A stretch of 64,000 bases of DNA from contig NZ_KB890739.1 of NCBI RefSeq assembly GCF_000373245.1, positions 597,099 to 661,098 on the forward strand, read 5' to 3'. The notes beneath the pieces are model-generated. The model was not told where the DNA came from and did not search any database. It was given only the letters and a program-made list of their open reading frames with translations. The translations under genes were made by a program, and so were the position numbers. Source of the DNA: Echinicola pacifica DSM 19836. Its GTDB lineage: Bacteria; Bacteroidota; Bacteroidia; Cytophagales; Cyclobacteriaceae. Positions within the stretch are counted from its first letter, which is position 1. Every line of letters starts with the position of its first letter. Shown here in pieces: positions 7,829 to 17,600 of this stretch.

Positions 7829-9868
7829 TTAGTCATTACTTTCGCTGATACTTTTCTCCACATCAGACTTATCGTCATCGTCAGAGTTTTTTTCTTCTTC
7901 TTTGATTTCCTTCACTTCTTTCTTGGTGAAGGCCTCATAGGTAGTTTCCTTATCAAAAGGACGCTTACCGATAAGTTTTTCAAGGTCAGACTGGAAGATA
8001 ATCTCTTTTTCCAATAGCTCTTGAGCTAAGGTTTCCAGCTCTGGCTTTTTGTTATTAAGCAACTCAAGCGTTCTCACATAGGTTTCAGCGATCAACTTGC
8101 GGACCTCATCATCGATAGTTTCGGCAGTGGCCTCAGAATAAGGCTTATCAAATTTGTATTCGCTGCTTTTGCTATCATAGAAGGATACATTCCCGATCTT
8201 ATCGTTCATACCATAGATAGAGACGATAGAGTAGGCCATTTTGGTTACCCTCTCCAGATCACTAAGTGCGCCAGTGGAGATCTTACCAAAGATGATCTCT
8301 TCGGCTGCCCTACCGCCTAGAGTCATGCACATCTCATCGATGAGCTGTTCTGTTTGGTAGAGGAATTGCTCCTTAGGCAAGTACTGAGCATAACCCAGGG
8401 CTGCAATACCACGAGGGACGATACTTACTTTTACCAATGGATCAGCGTGTTCCAGGAACCAGCCTGCCACGGCGTGACCAGCCTCATGGTAAGCCACGAT
8501 TTTCTTTTCTTCAGGAGAGATAATTTTATTTTTCTTCTCCAAACCACCAATGACTCTATCTACAGCATCCTGGAAGTCCTGCATATCCACTGCTGCTTTA
8601 TTTCTACGGGCTGCGATTAATGCGGCTTCGTTACAAACGTTGGCAATTTCGGCACCTGCAAATCCAGGAGTCTGGGCGGCAAGTTTTTTAGGGTCAATAT
8701 CAGAGCCTGTTTTGATAGGGGCAAGGTGAACTTTGAAGATCGCCTCACGACCTACGATATCTGGCTTATCAATACTAATCTGACGGTCAAAACGTCCCGG
8801 TCTAAGGAGGGCGGAATCAAGCACGTCAGGACGGTTGGTCGCCGCAAGGACAATCACACCGGTATCAGTACCAAAACCATCCATCTCCACCAAAAGGGAG
8901 TTTAGGGTATTTTCTCTTTCGTCGTTAGATCCTGGCATTTGGCCTTTTCCTCGGGATCTACCGATCGCATCGATCTCATCAATAAAGATGATACAAGGCG
9001 CTTTTTCTTTAGCCTGCTTAAATAAATCTCGTACCCTTGCGGCACCCACACCCACGAACATCTCCACAAAATCAGAACCTGATAGGGTGAAGAATGGAAC
9101 GCCAGCCTCACCAGCTACGGCTTTGGCAAGTAAGGTCTTACCAGTACCTGGAGGGCCTACTAAGAGGGCTCCTTTAGGAATCTTACCTCCTAATTTGGTG
9201 AATTTGGAAGGGTTTTTCAGGAATTCAACGATTTCCTGTACTTCTTCTTTCGCCTCATCCAGACCTGCAACATTGCCGAAGGTGATTTTTACCTTATTCT
9301 CAGCATCGAATAGCTGGGCTTTGGATTTTCCTACATTGAAGATCTGTCCTCCTGGTCCGCTAGGACCTGCCATACGGCGCATCATGATCCAGAATAAGAA
9401 GAAGACTAATATGAGGAAGCCAAAACTTCCAAACCAGTTGCCCCAGCTCTCTTCAGCGCGTGAGGTATAGCCGATTTGCTCGGCCTCCGGCATTTTTTTC
9501 TCTAAGACCTCAAAATCTTCAATAAACTTATCCACTGAGGCTACCGTCACTTTGAAATGAGGGCCCGCAGGATTGAAGAATGGATTTTGGGATTCTAGAT
9601 CGTCTTTATATCGCTGATTATTTAAGGCTTCCTCTTTTAAGGTGACTTCAACATAATTTTGATTATAAATGACGGCTACTTTTTTGACATCGTTGCTAAG
9701 CACCATGTCCTCAAAACGCTTCATTGTCACATCGATCATGGCACTACGCTGGTTAAACCAGGTGATGCCTATCAGGACAATTACAGCCGTTACAATCAGC
9801 CAAAGCTGGAAGTTTGGCTTTTGAGGAGGCTTAGGGATGAACTTTTTATTTTTGCTTTTTTCACTCAT
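7829..9868 (-). CDS. ftsH: ATP-dependent zinc metalloprotease FtsH
   Basis: 679 aa. The order is an N-terminal membrane helix (about 19-40), a periplasmic FtsH_ext region, a second helix (about 145-165), an AAA+ domain and an M41 protease domain. Walker A is GPPGTGKT, Walker [12 protein letters not shown], and the SRH region contains [17 protein letters not shown]. The zinc site HEAGH is at residues 461-465. The C-terminus is acidic and lysine-rich, usual for Bacteroidetes FtsH. It degrades membrane and regulatory proteins at the inner membrane. It lies 66 bp downstream of rsfS on the same strand. Confidence 0.97.
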   Translation of the reverse strand: MSEKSKNKKFIPKPPQKPNFQLWLIVTAVIVLIGITWFNQRSAMIDVTMKRFEDMVLSNDVKKVAVIYNQNYVEVTLKEEALNNQRYKDDLESQNPFFNPAGPHFKVTVASVDKFIEDFEVLEKKMPEAEQIGYTSRAEESWGNWFGSFGFLILVFFLFWIMMRRMAGPSGPGGQIFNVGKSKAQLFDAENKVKITFGNVAGLDEAKEEVQEIVEFLKNPSKFTKLGGKIPKGALLVGPPGTGKTLLAKAVAGEAGVPFFTLSGSDFVEMFVGVGAARVRDLFKQAKEKAPCIIFIDEIDAIGRSRGKGQMPGSNDERENTLNSLLVEMDGFGTDTGVIVLAATNRPDVLDSALLRPGRFDRQISIDKPDIVGREAIFKVHLAPIKTGSDIDPKKLAAQTPGFAGAEIANVCNEAALIAARRNKAAVDMQDFQDAVDRVIGGLEKKNKIISPEEKKIVAYHEAGHAVAGWFLEHADPLVKVSIVPRGIAALGYAQYLPKEQFLYQTEQLIDEMCMTLGGRAAEEIIFGKISTGALSDLERVTKMAYSIVSIYGMNDKIGNVSFYDSKSSEYKFDKPYSEATAETIDDEVRKLIAETYVRTLELLNNKKPELETLAQELLEKEIIFQSDLEKLIGKRPFDKETTYEAFTKKEVKEIKEEEKNSDDDDKSDVEKSISESND

Positions 9869-9934
9869 CGTTTGATTATTAATTCAATAGCTTTAAGGTA
9901 CAACGAAATAAAAAAAATGAAAGTTTACGTAATG

Positions 9935-10282
9935 TTAATTTGTACTGGTGATTTTTGCATCTCCCCACAGATCTTCTAATCCGTAAAACTGACGTTTATC
10001 TTTCAAAAAGACATGGGCAACCACATCAATATAGTCAACTAACACCCAATCACAGGTGTTTTTCCCTTCACTTCTCCACGGTTTTTCTTTGTTTGATTTG
10101 AATACGTGTTCTTCGATCGAATCAGAGATGGCTTCCACCTGGGTGTCAGAGGAGCCCGAACAAACCACAAAAAAATCAGAAACAGAGTTGTTAATTTCCC
10201 TCAAATCCATCACCACTATATCGGAAGCCTTTTTATCTTCCATGCCTTTTACGATTATTTTACTCAGCTCTTCTGCTGTCAT
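9935..10282 (-). CDS. rsfS: ribosome silencing factor RsfS
   Basis: 115 aa, the usual length. It contains the DUF143 core: DIVVMDLREINNSVSDFFVVCSGSS, then WVLVDYIDVVAHVFLKDKRQFYGLEDLWGDA split around the conserved Trp and Tyr residues. The family binds uL14 on the 50S subunit and blocks subunit joining in slow growth. It is divergent from birA and upstream of ftsH, a common order in Bacteroidetes. Confidence 0.93.
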   Translation of the reverse strand: MTAEELSKIIVKGMEDKKASDIVVMDLREINNSVSDFFVVCSGSSDTQVEAISDSIEEHVFKSNKEKPWRSEGKNTCDWVLVDYIDVVAHVFLKDKRQFYGLEDLWGDAKITSTN

Positions 10283-10310
10283 ACTTTTTGTTTGTATTTT
10301 TACTTTTTCA

Positions 10311-10344
10311 TTTGGGTCTTACAATAAAAGTTTAAATATCTTTA
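10311..10344 (+). promoter_or_regulatory. probable birA promoter
   Basis: TTTG at 10311-10314 and TATCTTTA at 10337-10344 are separated by 22 bp and match the Bacteroidetes TTTG / TAnnTTTG pattern with one mismatch. The -7 box ends 27 bp before the birA ATG. Confidence 0.5.
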
Positions 10345-10371
10345 TTGTGAAACAAAATAACTAATTATTCT

Positions 10372-11136
10372 ATGCATAAAATCCTTGCCAATACGCTTTT
10401 TCTTGGTAAAGATATCAATTACATGACAGACTGTCATTCCACCAATGACATAGCCGCTGCTATGCTGAAAGAAAAGTCTGCCATAGAAGGGACCATTGTC
10501 ATCACTGACCGACAGCTCAAGGGAAAAGGCCAGCGTGGAAATACATGGTATAGCGAGCCGGGTCAAAATCTCACCTTTAGCCTTGTTCTCAAGCCTACTT
10601 TTATTACCGCTAGGAGACATTTTGACCTTAATATCATCGTTGCCCTCGCTCTTAAAGATACTTTGACTGATATAAACCACCAAATTCAAGTGAAATGGCC
10701 CAATGATATTGTCCATCCTGCTGAGGGAAAATTAGGGGGGATATTGATCGAAAATACCATTGCTGGTGCTAATATTGAATCATCCATCATCGGAATCGGC
10801 CTCAATCTGAACCAAACTGACTTCCCCTTTCCGGGTGCCAGCTCCCTAGCCCTTCTGGCAGGAAAGACCTTTGACCAATGGGAGCTATTAGAGACCTTCA
10901 TCCGCTATCTGGAAGGAAACTATATGGAGCTAAAGAAAATTGGCAATATTTCCCTTAAACAGCGATATCAGCAAGGGCTATATAGAAAGGATATCTGGTG
11001 TAAATATGAAGATGAACAGGGTGCTTTTGAGGGGATCATCCAAGGTGTGGATGAAGATGGACGATTGATCATCGAGAAAAAGGACCTTTCAATAAACTTT
11101 TATAATATCAAAGAAGTTAAGTTTATTCAGGATTAA
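10372..11136 (+). CDS. birA: biotin-[acetyl-CoA-carboxylase] ligase
   Basis: 254 aa. The biotinoyl-AMP loop reads KGKGQRGNTW (GRGRRGR in E. coli), followed by FSLVLKP, VKWPNDIV and KLGGILIE, all diagnostic of class II/III biotin protein ligases. There is no N-terminal winged helix, so it is a monofunctional enzyme that does not repress transcription. A short C-terminal SH3-like cap (about 205-254) is present. It biotinylates acyl-CoA carboxylase carrier proteins. Confidence 0.93.
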   Translation: MHKILANTLFLGKDINYMTDCHSTNDIAAAMLKEKSAIEGTIVITDRQLKGKGQRGNTWYSEPGQNLTFSLVLKPTFITARRHFDLNIIVALALKDTLTDINHQIQVKWPNDIVHPAEGKLGGILIENTIAGANIESSIIGIGLNLNQTDFPFPGASSLALLAGKTFDQWELLETFIRYLEGNYMELKKIGNISLKQRYQQGLYRKDIWCKYEDEQGAFEGIIQGVDEDGRLIIEKKDLSINFYNIKEVKFIQD

Positions 11137-11202
11137 AGACCCAAAGCATGAAATTTTCTCATTGCCCTGGCGTTTTGGCTAAAAATACCTTCTATAGGGA
11201 TA

Positions 11203-11234
11203 TTTCATAAAGTCTTTTGGATTAAGTAAATTTG
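11203..11234 (+). promoter_or_regulatory. probable ahcY promoter
   Basis: TAAATTTG at 11227-11234 is a perfect TAnnTTTG element. TTTC at 11203-11206, 20 bp upstream, is one base off the -33 consensus. The ATG follows 37 bp after the -7 box. Confidence 0.55.
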
Positions 11235-11271
11235 TATTTCGAAAAATAATCAGACTAAACATATAAAATAA

Positions 11272-12588
11272 ATGTCAGAAATTAAATCAAAGTACGTCAA
11301 GTACAAAGTAAAGGATATTTCCCTGGCTGCTTGGGGACGAAAAGAAATCAGACTTGCTGAAGCTGAGATGCCAGGATTGATGGCATTGAGAACAGAATTT
11401 GGTGAATCAAAACCATTGCAAGGCGCGCGTATTGCAGGATGTCTGCATATGACCATTCAGACTGCGGTCCTTATTGAAACCTTGGTCGAATTGGGCGCTG
11501 AGGTGACCTGGTCTTCTTGTAATATCTTCTCTACTCAGGATCACGCTGCTGCGGCCATCGCGGCTGCCGGCATCTCTGTATATGCCTGGAAGGGTCTTTC
11601 TGAGGAAGATTTTGACTGGTGCATCGAGCAGACTTTGTTCTTCGGTGAAGACCGTCAGCCTTTGAATATGATTCTGGATGATGGAGGTGACCTTACCAAT
11701 ATGGTGCTGGACCGTTACCCGGAATTGGTGGATGCCATTAAGGGCGTTTCTGAAGAAACCACCACTGGCGTGCATAGACTATATGAGCGTATGAAGAATG
11801 GCTCTCTGCCGATTCCTGCGATCAACGTCAATGATTCGGTTACCAAGTCTAAGTTTGATAATAAATATGGCTGTAAAGAATCCTTGGTAGATGCGATCAG
11901 ACGTGCCACCGATGTGATGCTTGCCGGTAAAGTGGCTGTGGTCGCTGGGTATGGTGATGTGGGCAAGGGCTCTGCTGCGTCTCTCAGTGGTGCCGGTGCT
12001 CGTGTGATAGTTACCGAAATCGATCCTATCTGTGCCCTGCAAGCTTCTATGGATGGCTTTGAGGTGAAGAAAATGATAGATGCTGCTGCTGAAGCAGATA
12101 TCGTGGTGACCGCCACTGGTAATAAAGATATTATCACAGGGGATCACTTCCAGGTGATGAAGGATAAGGCTATCGTATGTAATATTGGCCATTTTGACAA
12201 TGAGATCGACGTAGCTTGGCTAAATGAAAACTTTGGACATACCAAAGACGAAATTAAGCCTCAGGTCGATATCTATAATGTCAATGGAAATGACATTATC
12301 CTTTTGGCAGAAGGCCGACTTGTGAACTTAGGTTGCGCCACTGGCCACCCTTCTTTTGTGATGTCAAACTCCTTTACCAACCAGACACTAGCTCAGTTGG
12401 AGCTTTGGAATAATACCGACCAATATGAAAATAAGGTATATGTATTGCCAAAGCATCTTGATGAGAAAGTGGCAGCTTTGCACTTGAGCAAATTGAGCGT
12501 TGAGCTGGATGAGCTTTCAGAAGATCAGGCAAAATATATAGGTGTAGAGGTTGCCGGGCCGTTCAAGCCGGATTATTACAGATATTAA
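11272..12588 (+). CDS. ahcY: adenosylhomocysteinase
   Basis: 438 aa, the full length for S-adenosylhomocysteine hydrolase without the 40-residue insert of some bacteria. Visible blocks are [54 protein letters not shown] (catalytic Lys/Asp) and the NAD-binding [20 protein letters not shown]. The C-terminal KPDYYRY tail completes the active site of the neighbouring subunit. It hydrolyses SAH to adenosine and homocysteine in the SAM cycle. It is monocistronic with its own promoter and terminator. No SAM riboswitch is seen upstream. Confidence 0.97.
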   Translation: MSEIKSKYVKYKVKDISLAAWGRKEIRLAEAEMPGLMALRTEFGESKPLQGARIAGCLHMTIQTAVLIETLVELGAEVTWSSCNIFSTQDHAAAAIAAAGISVYAWKGLSEEDFDWCIEQTLFFGEDRQPLNMILDDGGDLTNMVLDRYPELVDAIKGVSEETTTGVHRLYERMKNGSLPIPAINVNDSVTKSKFDNKYGCKESLVDAIRRATDVMLAGKVAVVAGYGDVGKGSAASLSGAGARVIVTEIDPICALQASMDGFEVKKMIDAAAEADIVVTATGNKDIITGDHFQVMKDKAIVCNIGHFDNEIDVAWLNENFGHTKDEIKPQVDIYNVNGNDIILLAEGRLVNLGCATGHPSFVMSNSFTNQTLAQLELWNNTDQYENKVYVLPKHLDEKVAALHLSKLSVELDELSEDQAKYIGVEVAGPFKPDYYRY

Positions 12589-12616
12589 TCTGTGATTATC
12601 ACCTAAACTTATTAAG

Positions 12617-12643
12617 GAGGCTGCTGAAAAGTAGCCTCTTTTT
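12617..12643 (+). terminator. intrinsic terminator of ahcY
   Basis: GAGGCTGCT and AGTAGCCTC form a 9-bp stem (one G-T wobble) with a GAAA loop followed by five T residues. Confidence 0.85.
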
Positions 12644-12860
12644 GTTTGCCGGATTTCTCCCATGCCGCTAGCCTGTAGTTTTCTCTAAATGATTCCTTTT
12701 AGAATTTATAGGGATAGCTCAGCATTAGAATCGGCAATTGGCAGACATCTCATTGGCAGCGGTTATATAGCGGGATGTTTTTAAATATTTTGGGGACTTT
12801 TTGGCTGGCTAATTCTTTAAACATTGGCTATATTCACCGAGCAACCAGAATAATATAACC

Positions 12861-13733
12861 ATGACCTATACGGAAGGAATGCTTAAGGAAGATGCCTTGT
12901 CAGGCAAAACAATCCTAATTACAGGTGGAGGAACAGGGCTGGGAAGAGCGATGGGGAAGTATTTTCTTGAACTCGGTGCCCAACTTATCATTACCAGCAG
13001 AAAAATGGAGGTGCTGGAAAAAACCGCCCATGAACTGATGGAGGAGACCGGCGGTAAGGTACTACCGCTCGCCTGCGATGTCCGAAATATAGAGGAAGTG
13101 GAGGGGATGTTTGCCAAGGCGATTGCCGAATTTGGGGCCGTCCATGCTGTGCTTAATAATGCAGCAGGCAATTTTATCAGCCCCACCGAACGGCTTTCTG
13201 CCAATGCTTTTCAGACCATTATAGACATCGTATTAGTAGGGACCTCTAATATCACCTTGACCGCAGGCAAGCATTGGATCGAGCAAAAACAAGCTGGGGT
13301 ATTTCTAAACATCGTCACCACGTATGCATGGACAGGTTCGGCTTATGTGGTGCCTAGCGCCACTGCCAAGGCCGGTGTGCTGGCACTTACCCGTTCCCTC
13401 GCCGTGGAGTGGGCCAAATACGGGATTCGTAGCAATGCCATTGCCCCCGGGCCATTTCCTACAGAAGGCGCATGGAGCAGGCTGCTGCCGGGGGATTTGG
13501 CTAAGAAATTTGACCCTGCCAGACAAGTGCCACTCAGACGGGTCGGGCAGCATCAGGAATTAGCCAACCTTGCCGCTTACCTCATGTCAGATTATTCCTC
13601 CTATGTGAATGGAGAAGTGATCACTATCGATGGGGGAGAATGGCTCCAAGGAGCAGGGGAGTTTAACCATCTGGAGCAAATCCCTCAGGAAATCTGGGAT
13701 CAGATGTACGCCTATAGGAAGAAAAAGGAATGA
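12861..13733 (+). CDS. SDR oxidoreductase, 2,4-dienoyl-CoA reductase-like
   Basis: 290 aa short-chain dehydrogenase. The cofactor loop is TGGGTGLGRAMG and the NNAAGNF box is present. The active-site region reads TTYAWTGSAYVVPSATAKAG. The spacing of Y155, S166 and K170 matches mitochondrial-type 2,4-dienoyl-CoA reductase (DECR1), where Tyr precedes Ser, and not the usual Ser-Tyr-x3-Lys SDR order. The PGPFPTEGAWSRL stretch also recalls DECR. The likely role is reduction of 2,4-dienoyl-CoA in beta-oxidation of unsaturated fatty acids (inference from residue pattern). No beta-oxidation genes are adjacent. Confidence 0.8.
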   Translation: MTYTEGMLKEDALSGKTILITGGGTGLGRAMGKYFLELGAQLIITSRKMEVLEKTAHELMEETGGKVLPLACDVRNIEEVEGMFAKAIAEFGAVHAVLNNAAGNFISPTERLSANAFQTIIDIVLVGTSNITLTAGKHWIEQKQAGVFLNIVTTYAWTGSAYVVPSATAKAGVLALTRSLAVEWAKYGIRSNAIAPGPFPTEGAWSRLLPGDLAKKFDPARQVPLRRVGQHQELANLAAYLMSDYSSYVNGEVITIDGGEWLQGAGEFNHLEQIPQEIWDQMYAYRKKKE

Positions 13734-13744
13734 GATAAATAATC

Positions 13745-13933
13745 CTATTGCTCTATGGAGCCTGCATCAAAACTCTCCAATTCCCCCTGATCCACAGAAT
13801 AGCGTACCTCAATAGGCCTGCAGCATACCTCGCAGTCTTCAATATATTCCTGACCCGAAACGCTCAGGTCTAATATCATACTTATCGGTGATAGACAGTA
13901 GGGACAGGTAAAAGGATGTTCGATCGTTAACAT
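13745..13933 (-). CDS. CPXCG-motif cysteine-rich protein
   Basis: 62 aa with an N-terminal FTCPYC pair and a central DCEVCCRPIEV block, together a likely zinc ribbon. This matches the small CPxCG-motif family of unknown function found in many Gram-negative bacteria. It converges on the SDR gene with an 11-bp gap. The ATG and length agree with the family. Confidence 0.8.
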   Translation of the reverse strand: MLTIEHPFTCPYCLSPISMILDLSVSGQEYIEDCEVCCRPIEVRYSVDQGELESFDAGSIEQ

Positions 13934-14138
13934 ATTATATTATATTATAGTGTCGTTTGGTAAATCAAGGTATTCATTTATTTGTGCAATATTGCTGCCA
14001 GGTAGGAGATAGTGCAATCAAGGATTGTGGATTAACTGCGCTTCATTCATCAGGGATTATAGCTCGTCTTTACCAGTTCTTCTGAAGGGGTTATAAAAAA
14101 TCCCTGTAATTTTATAAATCGAAACCGAGATAAAGAAT

Positions 14139-14146
14139 TATCTTTG
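14139..14146 (+). promoter_or_regulatory. -7 promoter element of the copper operon
   Basis: TATCTTTG is a perfect TAnnTTTG box 10 bp before the ATG of the HYC_CC_PP gene, which implies a 5' untranslated region of only a few bases. A clear -33 box is not visible at 19-22 bp upstream. Confidence 0.5.
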
Positions 14147-14156
14147 TCCATAAGTT

Positions 14157-14546
14157 ATGAAACGAAAGCTGATCCATATACTGCTGCTTACACTCTATCT
14201 CTGCTTCAACGCGGGCCTGAGTTATTCTATGCATTACTGTGGGGAGCAGTTTCAGAAGATCAACGTTTTTTCCAGCCAAGAGAGCTGCTGTGATGGAGAA
14301 GAAAGCATGGATGACTGCTGCAATGACGTCAGCAATCATGAGTTGAATGAGTCCAATCAGAATACCTCCAAGCTATTATCTCTACAGTTTATTCCTAAAT
14401 TATTACCTTTATTTCAAGTGGCATTTTCTGACTTCTACCAGCTTTTTGCGATAGCAGAGGAGGAGGGTCATTTTTATACTTTTGAAGAGCAATCCGGTCC
14501 TCCGGCGGTACCTATATACCTGCGGAATCAACTTTTATTGATTTAG
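14157..14546 (+). CDS. HYC_CC_PP family protein
   Basis: 129 aa with an N-terminal hydrophobic signal segment (HILLLTLYLCFNAGLSYS). The name-giving motifs appear in order: HYCGEQ near 25, two CC pairs (ESCCDGEE, DDCCNDV) near 43-58, and GPPAVPIYLRNQLLLI at the C-terminus. The Cys/His pattern suggests periplasmic copper binding. The family is typically encoded next to CusA-type efflux pumps in Bacteroidetes, as here. Biochemical role is not known to me. Confidence 0.85.
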   Translation: MKRKLIHILLLTLYLCFNAGLSYSMHYCGEQFQKINVFSSQESCCDGEESMDDCCNDVSNHELNESNQNTSKLLSLQFIPKLLPLFQVAFSDFYQLFAIAEEEGHFYTFEEQSGPPAVPIYLRNQLLLI

Positions 14547-14650
14547 CCTGAGATTTTGATTAAGGAGAATATCTGCCCCTAAAATGCTGCGATGCGGATT
14601 AATTTGGGTGTAGTTCATTGTTTCTATTTCAAAATTTTATAAAGGTTAAT

Positions 14651-17600
14651 ATGCTTAATGCAATAATCAGATTCTTTCTTGAGAATAAGCTGGTGACCAT
14701 TCTATTAGTAGTTTTACTGATCGGATGGGGCTTAGTGGTGGTTCCTTTTCAGTGGAATCTCGACTTTATGCCTCGTGATCCAGTGCCTGTGGATGCCATT
14801 CCCGATATAGGGGAGAACCAGCAGATCGTGTTCACCCAGTGGGAAGGCCAGTCCCCGCAGGATATAGAAGATCAGGTCACTTATCCGCTTACGACCAGTC
14901 TATTAGGTCTGCCGGGCGTGAAGTCCATTCGGTCGAGCTCCATGTTTGGAACCTCCAGCATTTATGTCATTTTTGAGGATGATATAGAGTATTATTGGAG
15001 TCGGTCGAGGATATTGGAGAAATTAAATGCCCTGCCCTCAGGGCTCCTGCCGGAGGAAGTGCAGCCCAAGCTGGGGCCAGATGCCACCGCCCTTGGGCAG
15101 GTATATTGGTACACTCTGGAAGGCAGAGACCAAAACGGCAAGCCCGTGGGTGGATGGGATATCCAGGAGTTGAGGTCCATACAGGATTTTTATGTACGCT
15201 ATGGCTTGTCCTCGGTGGAGGGCGTGTCTGAGGTAGCCACCGTTGGAGGCATGGAGAAGGAGTACCAGGTGGACCTCGACCCCAATGCGATGAAAGCCTT
15301 TGGGGTGAGTCTGGGAGAAGTGAGAGAGGCCCTCAGGCAAACCAACCAAGAAATCGGAGTGAGTACCCTAGAAATCAATCAGGTGGAATATTATGTCCGC
15401 GGGATTGGCTATATCGAAAAAATAAAAGACTTGGAAGAGACGGTGGTGAAATCCGTGGATTTCGTGCCTGTACGCATCCGTGATATTGCCAAAGTACAGA
15501 TGGGGCCGGCAGATCGTGCCATGAAAGGACTGCTGGACAAGGGCGGTGCTGAGGCTGTAGGCGGAGTGGTGGTGGCCAGATATGGGGACAATCCCATGAA
15601 GGTGATCCAAGCGGTCAAGGAAAAAATCAAAGCTATTGAAGCGGGGCTTCCCGAGAAAAGGCTGGAAGATGGAAGGCTTTCCAAAGTGACCATCGTGCCT
15701 TTCTATGATCGGTCCGGCTTGATCATGGAGACTCTGGGTACCTTAAATTCCGCCATAATCTTGCAGATTCTCATGACTATAATCGTGGTGATGGTCATGG
15801 TATATAATCTTCGTGCTTCTATATTGATCTCCTCGATTTTGCCACTGGCAGTTTTGACCTGCTTTATTTTCATGAAATACCTCGATGTAGATGCCAATAT
15901 TGTGGCCTTGTCTGGTATAGCGATCGCCATTGGGACCATGGTGGATCTGGGGATTATCCTCAACGAAAACATCCTCAGGCATCAGGAAGAAGCTCCCCAT
16001 GACCAGCCATTGATCAAGACCGTTTATAATGCCACCATAGAAGTTTCTACTGCGATTATTACGGCAGTAGCCACCACCATCGTGAGTTTTCTTCCGGTGT
16101 TTACCCTCCAAGCGGCGGAAGGGAAGCTATTTGGTCCATTAGCATTTACCAAAACTTTTGCCCTGGTTTCCGCCTTATTATTTACGCTGTTGGTGATGCC
16201 AGCATTTGCCCATTGGGTATTTGGGATGAGGAGTCCGGGGAACAGGTGGAAGAAACCCGCCAATATAGCCTTGCTGGTATTGGGACTTATCGCCTTATTT
16301 GTGGCGCCCCTTGCGGGAATGGTAATGATGGCCTTAGCGGCAAATAACCTTGCCCTACTCTATAAGCCTACCGATTATAGAGGCTACCATGCTCCGGTTT
16401 TGGTAGGTATTATTGTCCTGCCCATCGCCTGGCTATTGGCCGAAAGCTGGCTGCCTTTAGGAGCTTCTTATTCGGAGTTTATCAATTTCCTCTTTGTAGG
16501 GTTTATCGTCGGCTTGGTGCTCGGTGGGTTTAATCTTTTCATTCGATATTATGAGCAGCTATTGACCTGGTGTCTGGATCATAAGAAAAGCTTCCTGCTG
16601 ATACCTTTCGTCCTTATCTACCTAAGCCTTATGATATGGCTGGGCTTCGGAAGGATCTTTGGCTGGGCCGCCACAGGCTTTGATGCTTTAGGGTGGAATA
16701 TCCGCACGAGCAGTATTTATAGTACCATGGTGCATGCCTTTCCCGGTATAGGGGAGGAATTTATGCCAGCATTGGATGAGGGGGCTTTCCTGCTGATGCC
16801 CACCTCCATGCCGCATTCGGGTGTGGAAGCCAATCAGCGGATCTTGCAGCAGCTGGATTTACTAGTTAGCAGCATTCCGGAGGTCTCCTCCGTGGTGGGC
16901 AAGGCGGGACGGGCGGATACCGCCTTGGATCCTGCTCCCATGTCCATGTTTGAAAATATCATTCAATATAAATCAGAATATAAGTCAAATCAGAATGGTC
17001 AAAAGATAAGGTTTGCAGTGGATGAGGAGGGGAATTTCCTTAAAGATGATCAGGGAGCCCTAGTGGAGGACAAAGATGGGAAATATTTCCGCCAATGGAG
17101 GGATCATATTCATTCCCCAGATGATATATGGCAAGAAATCGTGCAGGTGTCCAGCCTTCCAGGGGTGACCTCTGCCCCTAAACTACAACCTATAGAAACT
17201 CGTCTGCTTATGCTGCAAACGGGCATGCGCGCTCCCATTGGCCTCAAGGTATATGGACCAGACCTGAAGACGATCGAATCCTTTAGTTTCGAGATGGAAA
17301 AAGTCCTGAAACAGGTACCCGGCGTGAAGCCCGAATCGGTCTTTGCAGATCGCTCTCTGGGCAAGCCTTATATGGAGATTACGCCTGATAGATCGGCACT
17401 GGCTAGGTATGGATTGCAGATCGCTGATGTCCATCAGGTCCTGCAGACGGCGATGGCCGGTCAGGCGCTCAGTACCACCGTGGAGGGCAGGGAGAGATAT
17501 ACCATCAGAGCGAGATATGCCCGGGATTATAGAAACCAACCGCAGTCCTTGGAGAATATCTTCCTGACCACCACCGATGGAGGACAGATTCCCTTATCAG

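Noticed and set aside
8835-9470. 211-codon plus-strand ORF inside ftsH
   Set aside because: It is an antisense shadow of the strongly conserved ftsH reading frame.
14112-14339. 75-codon minus-strand ORF across the start of the HYC_CC_PP gene
   Set aside because: It is antisense to a recognised family member and to its -7 promoter box.
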